From Sphingobacterium phlebotomi (GTDB taxonomy: Bacteria; Bacteroidota; Bacteroidia; Sphingobacteriales; Sphingobacteriaceae): DNA of 64,000 nucleotides. The notes beneath the pieces are model-generated. The model was given only the letters and a program-made list of their open reading frames with translations, ran no database searches and was not told the DNA's origin. The position numbers were made by a program, and so were the translations under genes. Of this stretch, positions 51,829 through 61,629 are shown in pieces. The stretch's first letter is position 1. Each line of letters starts with the position of its first letter. The DNA lies in contig NZ_VTAV01000021.1 in the NCBI RefSeq assembly GCF_008180195.1, positions 1-64,000 of the forward strand, in the 5' to 3' direction.

Positions 51829-52698
51829 TTAAGTGTTTATATCGTATTCCCGCTTAAACTTCAACACTTCCTTAAAGACTTCGTTTTCTACCTGTTTATG
51901 CACTTTATTGCTACTGCTTTTCGCATGCATCTCCATTTTGTATTTAACATAATCTTTCCCTATTTCAACAACTTTAAGCTGTAAATCGTCCTCACCTGTT
52001 AGATAAGGATGATTCGCTAAAAGCGCTTGTATACTTTCGTCCAGTTTATCCACCTCCACTGCTGCCTGTAGTGGTAATTCAAATTTCACAAGAAAAAGCG
52101 ACGAACGATGAGCTGATAGATTAATTACGGGTGACGTAAAAACCATGTTATTGGGTACCATGACCATATCATCATCTTCGTTTTGTATAATCAAGCTTGA
52201 AAAATTAATATCGACGATACGGCCCTTATGCTCGTCAATCCTTACCCTGTCTCCTACCGACAGCTGATCAGAAAACATAATGAACAATCCCGAAATCAAA
52301 TTGGTGATATACTCCCGAAAAGTAACGGCTATCGCCATGGCAACAATAGTTAAACTGGTAACAAATTCCCTGGGATCTATACCAAAAGCAATCATGAACG
52401 CAATGACAGCCATCGATGTGTTCAATACGACCGTCAAACGGTTGATACCTAACACAAAATTACCCCGAACAATCCGTTTCTCATGCCGCTTTTTATATAT
52501 CATGATGATGATATACCGACCTATAGAAAACAATATGCTGGCTGTTAAAAACAGGTTAAGTCCATCGGATACTTTATTCAGCCGAGGATGTTGCTCATAA
52601 AAGTCGCCAAAATACCAAAACGAGGCATATAATAAAATCCATAAAACCAGTTTAATTAAAAACGGTATGGGATTCGTATCTTTCTTTTCTTCTGTCAT
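51829..52698 (-). CDS. Mechanosensitive ion channel, MscS family
   Basis: 289 residues from ATG 52698 (MTEEKKDTNPIPF). Membrane segments lie near 15-30, 45-62 and 85-150. The third contains the pore-type helix (VAITFREYITNLISGLFIMF) and leads into the beta domain LSVGDRVRIDEHKGRIVDINF. VPNNMVFTSPVINLS follows. It is predicted to release solutes on hypoosmotic shock. It lies head-to-head with accA (102 bp between starts). Confidence 0.88.
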   Translation of the reverse strand: MTEEKKDTNPIPFLIKLVLWILLYASFWYFGDFYEQHPRLNKVSDGLNLFLTASILFSIGRYIIIMIYKKRHEKRIVRGNFVLGINRLTVVLNTSMAVIAFMIAFGIDPREFVTSLTIVAMAIAVTFREYITNLISGLFIMFSDQLSVGDRVRIDEHKGRIVDINFSSLIIQNEDDDMVMVPNNMVFTSPVINLSAHRSSLFLVKFELPLQAAVEVDKLDESIQALLANHPYLTGEDDLQLKVVEIGKDYVKYKMEMHAKSSSNKVHKQVENEVFKEVLKFKREYDINT

Positions 52699-52800
52699 GA
52701 TAATAAAACGCCCTAAATTATAACTTTTCCGCTGATATTGCAATATCACGCAAAATAACCTAACTTAGCATGCTGAAATGCGCTAGACACATATAAAATT

Positions 52801-53754
52801 ATGCAAACAACATTTGATTTTGAAAAGCCTATTGCAGACTTGCAAACCCAAATAGAAAAGGTCTTGCAAGTGCAGGAGAAGACCAAAGTAGATATGAGTG
52901 CTACTGTTAATGAACTAGCGGAAAAGCTCGAACAAACCAAAGAAGATATTTATTCAAACTTGACTGGTTGGCAAAAAGTCCAGATGTCTCGTCACCCAGA
53001 CCGTCCGCAGACGTTCGATTACATCGAGATGATTTGCGACGAATTTATTGAGCTTCATGGCGATCGCACTGTACGGGATGACAAAGCTATTGTAGGCGGG
53101 TTTGCCTCTATTAACGGGCAATCCGTAATGGTGATTGGACACCAAAAAGGAAAGAACACAAAAGAACGTCAATATCGCAATTTTGGGATGGCGAATCCAG
53201 AAGGATATAGAAAGGCACTTCGATTAATGAAAATGGCGGAGAAGTTTAATAAACCGGTCGTCACGTTAATTGATACAATGGGCGCTTATCCTGGTCTGGA
53301 AGCAGAAGAACGCGGACAGGGGGAAGCTATTGCGCGCAACCTTTTAGAAATGTCCGTACTTAAAGTGCCTGTTATCTGTATTGTTATTGGCGAAGGTGCT
53401 TCCGGAGGAGCGTTGGGAATTGGCGTAGGAGATCGCGTATATATGATGCAAAACACGTGGTATTCGGTTATCTCGCCTGAGTCTTGCTCTTCTATTCTCT
53501 ACAGAAGTTGGGATCAGAAGGAAAAAGCGGCAGAATCCCTTAAACTGACAGCAGAAGATATGTTGAAAAACGGATTAATTGATGGTATCATTGGCGAGCC
53601 GATAGGTGGCGCACATCAAGATCCCGCGATAGCTGCAGAAAACTTAAAAACAAGGATTTTAAGTGATCTTACAGAACTAACACGAAAAGATGCCGATAGT
53701 CTTGTTGCCGAGCGTATCGATAAATTCAGCAACATGGGAGTTGTCGTAGAATAA
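52801..53754 (+). CDS. accA: Acetyl-CoA carboxylase carboxyltransferase subunit alpha
   Basis: A 317-residue AccA. Its N-terminal coiled-coil (FEKPIADLQTQIEKVLQ) is followed by the crotonase-like core: SRHPDRPQTFDYIE, FIELHGDRTVRDDKAIVGG, FGMANPEGYRKALRLM, DTMGAYPGLEAEERGQGEAI, GEGASGGALGIGVGD and YSVISPESCSSILYRS. It transfers CO2 from carboxybiotin to acetyl-CoA for fatty acid synthesis. It is monocistronic in this window and ends in a strong terminator. Confidence 0.96.
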   Translation: MQTTFDFEKPIADLQTQIEKVLQVQEKTKVDMSATVNELAEKLEQTKEDIYSNLTGWQKVQMSRHPDRPQTFDYIEMICDEFIELHGDRTVRDDKAIVGGFASINGQSVMVIGHQKGKNTKERQYRNFGMANPEGYRKALRLMKMAEKFNKPVVTLIDTMGAYPGLEAEERGQGEAIARNLLEMSVLKVPVICIVIGEGASGGALGIGVGDRVYMMQNTWYSVISPESCSSILYRSWDQKEKAAESLKLTAEDMLKNGLIDGIIGEPIGGAHQDPAIAAENLKTRILSDLTELTRKDADSLVAERIDKFSNMGVVVE

Positions 53755-53760
53755 AATATA

Positions 53761-53808
53761 TAGACAAGAAAATGCCCCTAAATTTTATAGGGGCATTTTT
53801 CTTGTCTA
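53761..53808. terminator. Bidirectional terminator between accA and deacetylase genes
   Basis: A stem of about 20 bp (53761-53780 with 53788-53808, one bulged base) with core AATGCCCCTA / TAGGGGCATT. It separates the convergent accA and polysaccharide deacetylase genes. Confidence 0.9.
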
Positions 53809-53811
53809 TTC

Positions 53812-54801
53812 CTAATATCGAAACGGGTAATCTCTTATAAATTCAAACTTATAATCTGTTGTATTTTGGATCGTATCAATTAGCGATGAGAGCAATTGTT
53901 GCCCCTTTTTATTCTGGAACATATCATCATGCATCAATAACACGACGTTATTCGGCTCCATGGATGATTTGTTGTTCATAAAATTCCGGATACGCGTGTA
54001 TATCTCATTCATTGGCTGTACCGGATTGCCCGAAGCTCCGTTAATTCTCCATTCCACATCCCAACCATAAATTTTATATCCGTTAGTATATAGCATATCG
54101 GCTGTACTCGCCCCGCTTTTTAGATCGATTCGCCTTACATCATCATAAATCCAGATATTCCGCCCAGGCAACCGAACTATTTTATGCTTCAACTCCAAAT
54201 CCACTTCATTTTTTTCAAAATCTTCATACGCACTGACTGGATTGCTATAGAACGTAGTAAATCTATTACCCGCATGCGTATAGCTATGATTGTAGCATTC
54301 TACCAAAGCGTTATCCTTATAACGCTGAAGATCCCTTTTCAACCGTTTCGACATATTCGCATGTCTACCGACCAAAAACACATTGATCTTGATATTCTTT
54401 GCTTTCGAAATAGAATCAATTGCCGAACTCCCTATCAAGGGGCCATCATCAAACGTAAAATAAACATGTTTCGGAAGCTTATCTAATTCCCGACGTACGG
54501 AGTCCCTTACACGACGACGTTCTCCTCTTGTATATCTCTCTAGGGAATCTTTACTGATAGGATTCAAGGTATCTACCGGAATACGAACAGGATCTCGCCA
54601 TCGCTCCGTTAAATATCCTTTTTTATTTTTCACAGTATCTTCTAACTCCTGATCAGATAAAACAGCGATACTATCGATTTCTACCGTATCGGGGAGCGAA
54701 CTTGCAATACTCGTACTCATATTTCCTTGACAACCCATTAAAGATAAGGTTGCAACCATGACAGCCCCCACGTTGAAAATGGGTTTTATCGCTTTCCACA
54801 T
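53812..54801 (-). CDS. Polysaccharide deacetylase-family lipoprotein
   Basis: A 329-residue protein with a lipobox (LSLMGC, Cys24). After a basic, Arg-rich linker (about 85-105) comes the NodB domain. It has HVYFTFDDGPLIGS (motif 1 with catalytic and metal Asp), CYNHSYTHAGNRF (motif 2, metal His pair) and VRLPGRNIWIYDD in place of the usual RPPxG motif. VVLLMHDDM supplies the C-terminal His. It is predicted to act on envelope glycans from a membrane anchor. The altered motif 3 leaves the substrate open. Confidence 0.87.
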   Translation of the reverse strand: MWKAIKPIFNVGAVMVATLSLMGCQGNMSTSIASSLPDTVEIDSIAVLSDQELEDTVKNKKGYLTERWRDPVRIPVDTLNPISKDSLERYTRGERRRVRDSVRRELDKLPKHVYFTFDDGPLIGSSAIDSISKAKNIKINVFLVGRHANMSKRLKRDLQRYKDNALVECYNHSYTHAGNRFTTFYSNPVSAYEDFEKNEVDLELKHKIVRLPGRNIWIYDDVRRIDLKSGASTADMLYTNGYKIYGWDVEWRINGASGNPVQPMNEIYTRIRNFMNNKSSMEPNNVVLLMHDDMFQNKKGQQLLSSLIDTIQNTTDYKFEFIRDYPFRY

Positions 54802-54918
54802 ATGTTATTTCAATTACTAAATTTGACTCAAACTTAAAAAATCTAATTGACAAAATTGAATTGTACGGAAAGAATAGGCAAAAATCCCGAATTTTAGCTA
54901 CATACACCTGATTTTCGC

Positions 54919-54926
54919 TATCTTTG
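54919..54926 (+). promoter_or_regulatory. -7 element for ychF
   Basis: TATCTTTG fits TAnnTTTG, 26 nt before ATG 54953. No strong -33 TTG is seen. Confidence 0.5.
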
Positions 54927-54952
54927 TGCGATTTAAAAAAAATAAAATTTTC

Positions 54953-56053
54953 ATGGCTTTACAATGTGGTATAGTAGGTTTACCAAATGTGGGTAAATCA
55001 ACATTATTTAACTGTCTTTCCAATGCAAAAGCACAGGCGGCAAATTTCCCTTTTTGTACAATAGAACCTAACGTCGGTGTTATTACCGTACCCGACGACA
55101 GATTAAATAAATTAGCGGAAATTGTTAAACCACAACGCGTCGTTCCCAATACTATCGAGATTGTAGATATTGCCGGTTTAGTAAAAGGCGCCTCCAAAGG
55201 GGAAGGGTTAGGAAACCAATTTTTGGGAAACATTCGCACCACGAATGCTATTATTCACGTTTTGCGTTGTTTCGATGACGGCAACGTCATACACGTAGAT
55301 GGTTCTGTAGACCCCATTCGCGATAAAGAAATCATCGATACTGAATTGCAGTTGAAGGATTTGGATACCGTTGTAAAGCGTATTCAAAAGGTAGAAAAGA
55401 TGGCAAAGACAGGTGGTGATAAGGACGCAAAAAAAACATATGAAATTTTATCCGTTGTCAAAGGACATCTAGAAGCTGGTAAATCCGCTAGAACTACACC
55501 TATCCAACCAGAAGATTTTGAGTTTATCAGTGATCTTGCTCTACTTACTATAAAACCTGTTTTATATGTATGTAATGTAGACGAAGCTTCGGTAACGACA
55601 GGAAATGCTTATGTCGACCGCGTGAAAGAAGCTGTAAAGGATGAGAATGCGGAAGTACTCGTAATTTCGGCTCAGATTGAATCTGAAATCGCTCAACTTG
55701 AATCATATGAAGAACGCAAAATGTTCCTCGACGATTTAGGATTGGATGAGTCTGGTGTTTATAAATTAATCAGGGCAGCTTATTCCCTATTGGATCTTGC
55801 TACTTATTTTACAGCGGGTGTTCAAGAAGTACGTGCCTGGACAATCGAAAGAGGTTATACGGCACCACAGGCAGCAGGTGTTATTCATACGGATTTCGAA
55901 AAAGGTTTTATCCGCGCCGAGGTCATCAAATACGAAGATTTCATTACGTATGGTTCGGAAAATGCAGTTAAAGAGGCAGGTAAGCTTAGTGTAGAAGGAA
56001 AGACCTATATCGTGGAAGATGGCGACATTATGCACTTTAGATTTAATGTGTAA
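54953..56053 (+). CDS. ychF: Redox-regulated ribosome-associated ATPase YchF
   Basis: 366 residues from ATG 54953 (MALQCGIVGLPNVGKSTLF). The P-loop is GLPNVGKS, switch-like parts are NFPFCTIEPNVGVI and VDIAGLVKGASKGEGLGNQF, and a TGS-like C-terminal domain includes VQEVRAWTIERGYTAPQAAG and FEKGFIRAEVI. YchF/OLA1 proteins prefer ATP to GTP and bind the ribosome. The longer frame from 54926 is not needed. It is monocistronic with its own TAnnTTTG box. Confidence 0.95.
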   Translation: MALQCGIVGLPNVGKSTLFNCLSNAKAQAANFPFCTIEPNVGVITVPDDRLNKLAEIVKPQRVVPNTIEIVDIAGLVKGASKGEGLGNQFLGNIRTTNAIIHVLRCFDDGNVIHVDGSVDPIRDKEIIDTELQLKDLDTVVKRIQKVEKMAKTGGDKDAKKTYEILSVVKGHLEAGKSARTTPIQPEDFEFISDLALLTIKPVLYVCNVDEASVTTGNAYVDRVKEAVKDENAEVLVISAQIESEIAQLESYEERKMFLDDLGLDESGVYKLIRAAYSLLDLATYFTAGVQEVRAWTIERGYTAPQAAGVIHTDFEKGFIRAEVIKYEDFITYGSENAVKEAGKLSVEGKTYIVEDGDIMHFRFNV

Positions 56054-56131
56054 CGGTACAATCTTGTTATAAAACTAACGCCCGGCTATTCTATTTGTTG
56101 GGTGTTTTTTATATTTTTTTTATCTTCGAGT

Positions 56132-57013
56132 ATGAAATTTGGACAAGTAAGCAATCCCGAGGAAATCGATTTTTCCCTACCTCCTACACCAACAGAGTCA
56201 TTCCGGTTGCTAGAGGCTAACAAACAGGATAAACCGATTGAAATCGCTGTAGGTTGTGCAAAATGGAACAAAACAGATTTAAAAGGTTTCTACCCTCGAG
56301 GTACAAAAGATGAATTAGCCTATTATTCTAGACAGTTCAATTCGATTGAATTAAATGCAACATTCTACAATTCTCCTTCCAAAGAACAGGTAAAAACCTG
56401 GAAAGATAAAACACCTGATGACTTCAAGTTCTTCCCTAAAATTCCGCAATCGGTTAGTCATTATTCCAGGCTGATCAATACGGAAGAGAAAATAAAGGAT
56501 TTTGTGGATGCGACCGTGCTATTTGAAGAGAAACTCGGTATGGCATTTCTACAGATGCACGATAATTACAAACCGAAGGATTTTGACCGCTTGGAAAAAT
56601 TCCTGTATAGTTTTCCGAAAGGCTATCCACTGGCAGTAGAAGTCCGTAATCAAGAGTGGTTTTCGGACAACGAAATCAGCGAAAGGTTATACAAATTATT
56701 CGAACAGACGGATACAACCAATGTGCTCGTCGATACCGCAGGGCGTCGTGATATGGTGCATATGCGTTTAACGACCCCTACAGCATTTATACGATATGTA
56801 GGCGCTAACCATCCATCAGACTATGACCGGTTACTCCAATGGGTCCATGTCATTAAGGAGTGGAAAGAAGCGGGTTTACAAAAATTATACTTCTTTATCC
56901 ATCAGAATATAGAATTGGAATCCCCGCTATTAGCTGCACATTTCATCGAGCACCTTAACAAGGAAATAGGTTCAAACCTTCGCATACCGAACAAAGAAAA
57001 CACATTGTTTTAA
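56132..57013 (+). CDS. DUF72 protein
   Basis: 293 residues from ATG 56132. The DUF72 TIM-barrel features are IEIAVGCAKWNKTDLKGFYP, YYSRQFNSIELNATFY, FKFFPKIPQSVSH, LGMAFLQMHDNYKP and LAVEVRNQEWF. The function of the family is unknown. The C-terminal 4 bp overlap the convergent MFS gene. A TATCTTCG sequence just upstream is a near-match to the -7 consensus. Confidence 0.92.
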   Translation: MKFGQVSNPEEIDFSLPPTPTESFRLLEANKQDKPIEIAVGCAKWNKTDLKGFYPRGTKDELAYYSRQFNSIELNATFYNSPSKEQVKTWKDKTPDDFKFFPKIPQSVSHYSRLINTEEKIKDFVDATVLFEEKLGMAFLQMHDNYKPKDFDRLEKFLYSFPKGYPLAVEVRNQEWFSDNEISERLYKLFEQTDTTNVLVDTAGRRDMVHMRLTTPTAFIRYVGANHPSDYDRLLQWVHVIKEWKEAGLQKLYFFIHQNIELESPLLAAHFIEHLNKEIGSNLRIPNKENTLF

Positions 57014-58278
57014 CTAACGGTTGGTTCGTCTAAGACGGATAGAGTTGTATTCCTGGTTTTAGTTTTTATAAGCCTGTCTACCCTGTACATGAACAATATT
57101 GAAACCAATGATATGGCAACAACTGCGTATCCAACCATATCATAGTGTTCCAACGGGCTGAATTTATTTTGCTGGTAGACGATAAGTCCAGCAATCGTTG
57201 CAGCAATTCCTCCAGCTATTTGCTGTAGCGATGCGTTGATACTCATAAATGCTCCACGATCTTGCATATCCGGAACGGCGGATATAAGTGCAGACGACGG
57301 AACCATTCGGCTCATAATCCCCATCATCATACAGATATTGACCACCAACACCCAGATAAAAGGAGTCGTGGAGAGGTTGGTATAAATAACACAGATGACC
57401 ATCAGCCAAATCGTCGCTCCTGCAAACAGTTTATATTTATTCACTCTATCACTCATTTTTCCAATGAATGGCATAATAAGAAGGGAGCTTACACCCGAGG
57501 CCATAAACAAAAAAGGTAATTGTTCATTGCTTATTCCAAGATTATTGACGGCAAATACTGTTCCGTATGGCATCATCATAAAACCACCGACAGACAATAC
57601 AGCAGTCGTTAAAAAACCAACACGATATGGTTTCTTTTTTAACGTTTGCATTAAATGGCTGATGGCTTTTTTCTGTATTTCCATTCCTAAATGAGCATCT
57701 ACTGGTTTTAGCCGCACAACGATAAGAACCGCTATGAGTATAGCTAATCCCGCTATAAACAGGAATGGAGCTTCCCAGCCCATTTTATTCGCGATATAAA
57801 GCCCGATGGGGATACCTAAAACCTGACTGGCACCAAACCCCATCTGAACAAATCCCATCACCCGCCCTCTCTTCTCCAAAGCAAACAGATCTGTGATAAT
57901 GGCCATGGAAATAGAACCTATAACCCCACCAAACAAGCCGGTTATAATTCTTGCTGCTACTAGTGTGTAAAACGTGTTGGCAATTCCACAAAAGACCGTA
58001 CCGATAATAAAGCCGGTATAAAAAAATAGTAATAGTTTCTTCCGGTCATATTTGTCTGCAAAACCAGCCGTTAAAAGTCCGGAAACACCTGCACTGAAAG
58101 CATAAGCAGATACCACAATACCGAAAGATGAGGCATGCATATCCATAGATTTGATAAGCAGGTCACCCAACGGTGACATCACCATAAAATCCAGAATAAC
58201 CGTAAACTGACTGATGGCTAAGATGAAAATCACCAATTTTTCGTAACCTGTAAAAGGTATATTCTTTTTTGTCTGCAT
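57010..58278 (-). CDS. MFS transporter, DHA1-like
   Basis: A 422-residue protein with 12 predicted membrane segments. The DHA1 signatures are ISQFTVILDFMVMSPLGDLL in TM1, GLLTAGFADKYDRKKLLLFF between TM2 and TM3, and GASQVLGIPIGLYIANKMGW in TM5. This subgroup includes arabinose-efflux and drug-efflux permeases. The substrate is not predictable. It is divergent from the dienelactone-hydrolase gene with 134 bp between them. Confidence 0.9.
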   Translation of the reverse strand: MQTKKNIPFTGYEKLVIFILAISQFTVILDFMVMSPLGDLLIKSMDMHASSFGIVVSAYAFSAGVSGLLTAGFADKYDRKKLLLFFYTGFIIGTVFCGIANTFYTLVAARIITGLFGGVIGSISMAIITDLFALEKRGRVMGFVQMGFGASQVLGIPIGLYIANKMGWEAPFLFIAGLAILIAVLIVVRLKPVDAHLGMEIQKKAISHLMQTLKKKPYRVGFLTTAVLSVGGFMMMPYGTVFAVNNLGISNEQLPFLFMASGVSSLLIMPFIGKMSDRVNKYKLFAGATIWLMVICVIYTNLSTTPFIWVLVVNICMMMGIMSRMVPSSALISAVPDMQDRGAFMSINASLQQIAGGIAATIAGLIVYQQNKFSPLEHYDMVGYAVVAISLVSILFMYRVDRLIKTKTRNTTLSVLDEPTVS

Positions 58279-58412
58279 CGTTTTTGATGAGTAAATTTTC
58301 GTCTCGTTTTAAATTCACGAAACAAAGATAGCTTTTTGTGTTACAATCAAAACAAAATATAAACAACGATCGTTTAGTTATAATAGGACTATGTTCCTCA
58401 AAAAATCACGAT

Positions 58413-59300
58413 ATGAAAAACATAAAAAAAGAAGAATTAGATCCTAAAGTATTCGAACTCTACAATGATTATGCCCACAACCGTCTTAATCGACGGGAGT
58501 TTATGCAAAAGCTTTCCTTGTATGCCGTCGGCGGATTGACCGTATCTTCTTTAATGAGTTTTTTAACACCGGACTATAAAAATGCTGTTCAGATAAAAGC
58601 AGATGATCCACGGCTAGACTCGCGATATATAACGTACCAATCGCCCAAAGGAGGAGGTCCAATCAAGGGGTTACTTTCTATACCAAAAGCCGCTACAGGA
58701 AAACTCGGTGGTATTATTGTTGTCCATGAAAACAGAGGACTAAACCCACATATAGAAGATGTTGCCCGTCGTGCTGCCTTAGCGGGTTTCGTTAGTCTAG
58801 CACCGGACGCATTATCGCCATTGGGCGGATATCCTGGCAATGACGATGATGGTCGTGTGCTACAGCAGAAACGCAATCGCGACGAAATGTTAGAAGACTT
58901 TATCGCCGCTTTTGATTATTTGAAAACGCAATCCATATGCAATGGAAAAGTTGGTGTTGTAGGCTTCTGTTTTGGAGGTTGGATATCAAACATGATGGCT
59001 GTCCGCATACCTAAACTATCTGCAGTAGTACCTTTCTACGGTGGGCAAGCTCCTGTGGAAGAGGTACCGAACATACATGCTCCCCTCTTGTTACAGTTTG
59101 CGGAAACAGACGAAAATGTAAATAAGGGCTGGCCAGCCTATGAAGAAGCGCTAAAAGCTAACAAAAAGGAATATACGGCTCATTTTTATCCAAACACACA
59201 CCACGGATTTCATAATGATACTACGCCCCGATATGATAAAGAGGCCGCAGATCTAGCTTGGAAGAGAACAATTGATTTTTTTGATCAAACGTTGAAATAG
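58413..59300 (+). CDS. Dienelactone hydrolase-family protein with Tat-like N-terminus
   Basis: 295 residues from ATG 58413 (MKNIKKEELDPKVF). Residues 20-50 contain RLNRREFMQKLSLYAVGG, a twin-arginine-like motif followed by a hydrophobic stretch, so Tat export is plausible. The alpha/beta-hydrolase core has GGIIVVHENRGLNPHI, the nucleophile Cys in VGFCFGGWIS, the acid in QFAETDENVN and the His in THHGFHND. The natural substrate is unknown. It stands alone. Confidence 0.88.
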   Translation: MKNIKKEELDPKVFELYNDYAHNRLNRREFMQKLSLYAVGGLTVSSLMSFLTPDYKNAVQIKADDPRLDSRYITYQSPKGGGPIKGLLSIPKAATGKLGGIIVVHENRGLNPHIEDVARRAALAGFVSLAPDALSPLGGYPGNDDDGRVLQQKRNRDEMLEDFIAAFDYLKTQSICNGKVGVVGFCFGGWISNMMAVRIPKLSAVVPFYGGQAPVEEVPNIHAPLLLQFAETDENVNKGWPAYEEALKANKKEYTAHFYPNTHHGFHNDTTPRYDKEAADLAWKRTIDFFDQTLK

Positions 59301-59313
59301 AATAAAGTGTACA

Positions 59314-60294
59314 TCAGTCTTCTTTTTCCAGTTCCTCGAACACACGGCGGTCTTCCGCGGCACCCGTCGTATCACCCAAGCGGTCTTTCATGTTGGCACG
59401 ATAAGCATATAAATCGGAATAATAAGGATTTAGCGCTATTGCTTTGGAGTAATCATATAATGCTGCTTTCCAATTCTCCATTTTCTCAAAGAGGTCTGCA
59501 CGAAGGGCGTATACATAAAAATCTTCGGGAAGCAAGCTTACCAATTTATTAAAATCGAGCAAAGCCTCTTCATACGACTTTAAATCAACTAGAAAGCCGC
59601 CCCGCTCTTCGTAAATCACAGCAGCGTCTGGCTGAATCTCCGCAGCTTTAGCAAAATTTTCTTTGGCTTCTTTGTGCTCCTGAACCGCCTTAAACAATTT
59701 CGCGCGAAACAAGTATGCTTGAAAATGCATTGGGCTCATCGTTATTGCCTGGTTCAAATCAGACAAAGCGCTGTCGTATCTTAACAGCCGTATATGTAAT
59801 GCACCACGATATACTAACACATCCACATCCTCCGGATATTTTTCTTGAGCATATGCATACAATTTTAATGTATACTCGTAATCAAATTGCTGTGTAGCTT
59901 CCAAGGCATCGGACAATAGGTTCTTAAGATCGGTATGCGTCCCTAAAGGAACCTCTTCTACAGGTCTATTTTCTACCCATTCCAAAAAAGCTTGATAATT
60001 AAAATCTAAGCCTTTGGCTACTTGATAGTCATAAAAAGCACCTTCTTCGTCCCCTAGAGCCATATTGAGGATCGACCGACAAGCATAGAAAAAGGGTTGA
60101 TCAGGAAACTGCTGTATAGCTACTGTATACTTTTCCAAAGCTATCTCCGATTGTCCTTCTCTATAAGCAATAAAAGCATCTCTTGCTGCGATCAATGCCG
60201 CATCTTCGGCTTCCATCACTATCGGTTTAAGAAAGTTTAAAGGAAAAAGCTGGGTACTTGCCAGAAGGAAGTATCTGTTATTTATTAAAGACAT
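59314..60294 (-). CDS. Tetratricopeptide-repeat protein
   Basis: 326 residues from ATG 60294 (MSLINNRYFLL); a TTG at 60300 is rejected. At least six TPR units are seen from about residue 25 (REGQSEIALEKYTVAIQQF, then LNQAITMSPMHFQAYLFRAK and YDYSKAIALNPYYSDLYAYR). The N-terminus is weakly hydrophobic but not a clear signal. TPRs bind protein partners, and which partner is unknown. It lies 15 bp downstream of the NlpC/P60 gene on the same strand. Confidence 0.85.
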   Translation of the reverse strand: MSLINNRYFLLASTQLFPLNFLKPIVMEAEDAALIAARDAFIAYREGQSEIALEKYTVAIQQFPDQPFFYACRSILNMALGDEEGAFYDYQVAKGLDFNYQAFLEWVENRPVEEVPLGTHTDLKNLLSDALEATQQFDYEYTLKLYAYAQEKYPEDVDVLVYRGALHIRLLRYDSALSDLNQAITMSPMHFQAYLFRAKLFKAVQEHKEAKENFAKAAEIQPDAAVIYEERGGFLVDLKSYEEALLDFNKLVSLLPEDFYVYALRADLFEKMENWKAALYDYSKAIALNPYYSDLYAYRANMKDRLGDTTGAAEDRRVFEELEKED

Positions 60295-60309
60295 GATCAA
60301 AAATAGTAA

Positions 60310-61077
60310 TTACCAGAATCTTTTCACAATCCGTAATTTATGGGTGTAACGGTTTTGCTCTTTATTAAATATACCCTCCGAATCCATCTTATCTATGCGC
60401 ACATTTGCAGAAGCGTGGAAAATCGTTTCGTCATCCACCATAACACCTACATGGATAATCCGCCCTTCTTCATTATCAAAGAAAGCAAGATCTCCGGGTT
60501 TAATTTCAGACAGAAAATCGACTACCTCTCCTTTCTCGGCTTGTTGGTAAGCATCACGTGGCAATTGTATCCCAAAGTGGGTATATATAATTTGACTAAG
60601 CCCTGAACAATCGATACCTACATGCGTACGTCCACCCCAGAGATAGGGGCTATTGAGATAATAATCTATTAATTTGGGGAATTCCGTCTCAAAATCTATC
60701 ACATTTGGTCTTCGTAAACTCCCTTCAATCCCATATGGAAAACCCGGATATTGCTGCAGTAAAAGTTTTGGAATCTTTGTTCCTGGCAATAAATCAACTT
60801 TTTTATCGTCTAAGAAAGCTGTTGCACCGGCTATATCCACGACAAGGTAATTACCTTCCGAGATATTTATAAAATGATTTTCCGGTAAGGATACAAACTG
60901 CCCTTTTTGCAACCAACCTTTGTAATCAATATCAAACATACGGATGTAAACCCATTCTTTTTCTTCTTGCAGTATTTCAAATTGTTCCGCAAAAAGTACT
61001 TGACTCACCATTTCACTGCGGTGTGTGTTAGCCACTCTTAACGGGATGACGGATAAGTTGCAGATACCTATGTTCAT
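60310..61077 (-). CDS. NlpC/P60 (C40) cysteine peptidase, cytoplasmic type
   Basis: A 255-residue protein. Two SH3b-like regions (1-60 and about 65-120) are followed by the NlpC/P60 domain with VGIDCSGLSQIIYTHFG (catalytic Cys), GRIIHVGVMVDD (His) and TIFHAS. There is no signal peptide. The layout resembles YkfC-like gamma-D-glutamyl-diamino-acid endopeptidases that recycle muropeptides in the cytosol. It is upstream of the TPR gene and probably co-transcribed with it. Confidence 0.9.
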   Translation of the reverse strand: MNIGICNLSVIPLRVANTHRSEMVSQVLFAEQFEILQEEKEWVYIRMFDIDYKGWLQKGQFVSLPENHFINISEGNYLVVDIAGATAFLDDKKVDLLPGTKIPKLLLQQYPGFPYGIEGSLRRPNVIDFETEFPKLIDYYLNSPYLWGGRTHVGIDCSGLSQIIYTHFGIQLPRDAYQQAEKGEVVDFLSEIKPGDLAFFDNEEGRIIHVGVMVDDETIFHASANVRIDKMDSEGIFNKEQNRYTHKLRIVKRFW

Positions 61078-61161
61078 ATGAGTTGATTTTTATAAAAACA
61101 AATACTACAGCAACGCTGTTTTATCTATACGAATATATCACTTTTTATATAGCCACAAAAG

Positions 61162-61629
61162 ATGAGCAGTAACAGATTTAATCGCATACTTCTAGCCGTG
61201 GATGATACACCATGTACCGTTAAGGCTATTGACTACACAAAAGATTTGGTTCGAGAGTTTCATTCGTCGATTGCATTGGTCACGGTTATTCCCCCTACGT
61301 CCCCCGCCAACTATGGAGCGGATCCGCTGTTAGGACAACAGCCAATCGTTGTACCAGAAGTTTCAGAAATACAGCAAGAATCTGCTCAACGATATCTAGA
61401 AAGTATAGCAGCTGATTTTGAAGGGGCACAGGAAGTCTTCCTATTTAATAAAGTAGGCAATGTTCGAGATGAGATTCTAAGTACAGCGGCCGAATGGACA
61501 GCAGATCTTATTGTTATGGGATCTAACGGACGTACTGGCTTTGAACATTTTATCTCCGGCAGTGTATCTGAATCGGTCATACGAAAAGCAAGTTGCCCGG
61601 TATTGGTTATACCTGGTAAATGCGACTAG
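61162..61629 (+). CDS. Universal stress protein (UspA family)
   Basis: A 155-residue single Usp domain. ATP-binding features are NRILLAVDDTPCTVKAI at the N-terminus and IVMGSNGRTGFEHFISGSVS (the G-2x-G-9x-GS motif) followed by KASCPVLVIPG. It is stress-linked; its binding partner is not known. The last 4 bp overlap the convergent RsmB-like gene. Confidence 0.92.
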   Translation: MSSNRFNRILLAVDDTPCTVKAIDYTKDLVREFHSSIALVTVIPPTSPANYGADPLLGQQPIVVPEVSEIQQESAQRYLESIAADFEGAQEVFLFNKVGNVRDEILSTAAEWTADLIVMGSNGRTGFEHFISGSVSESVIRKASCPVLVIPGKCD

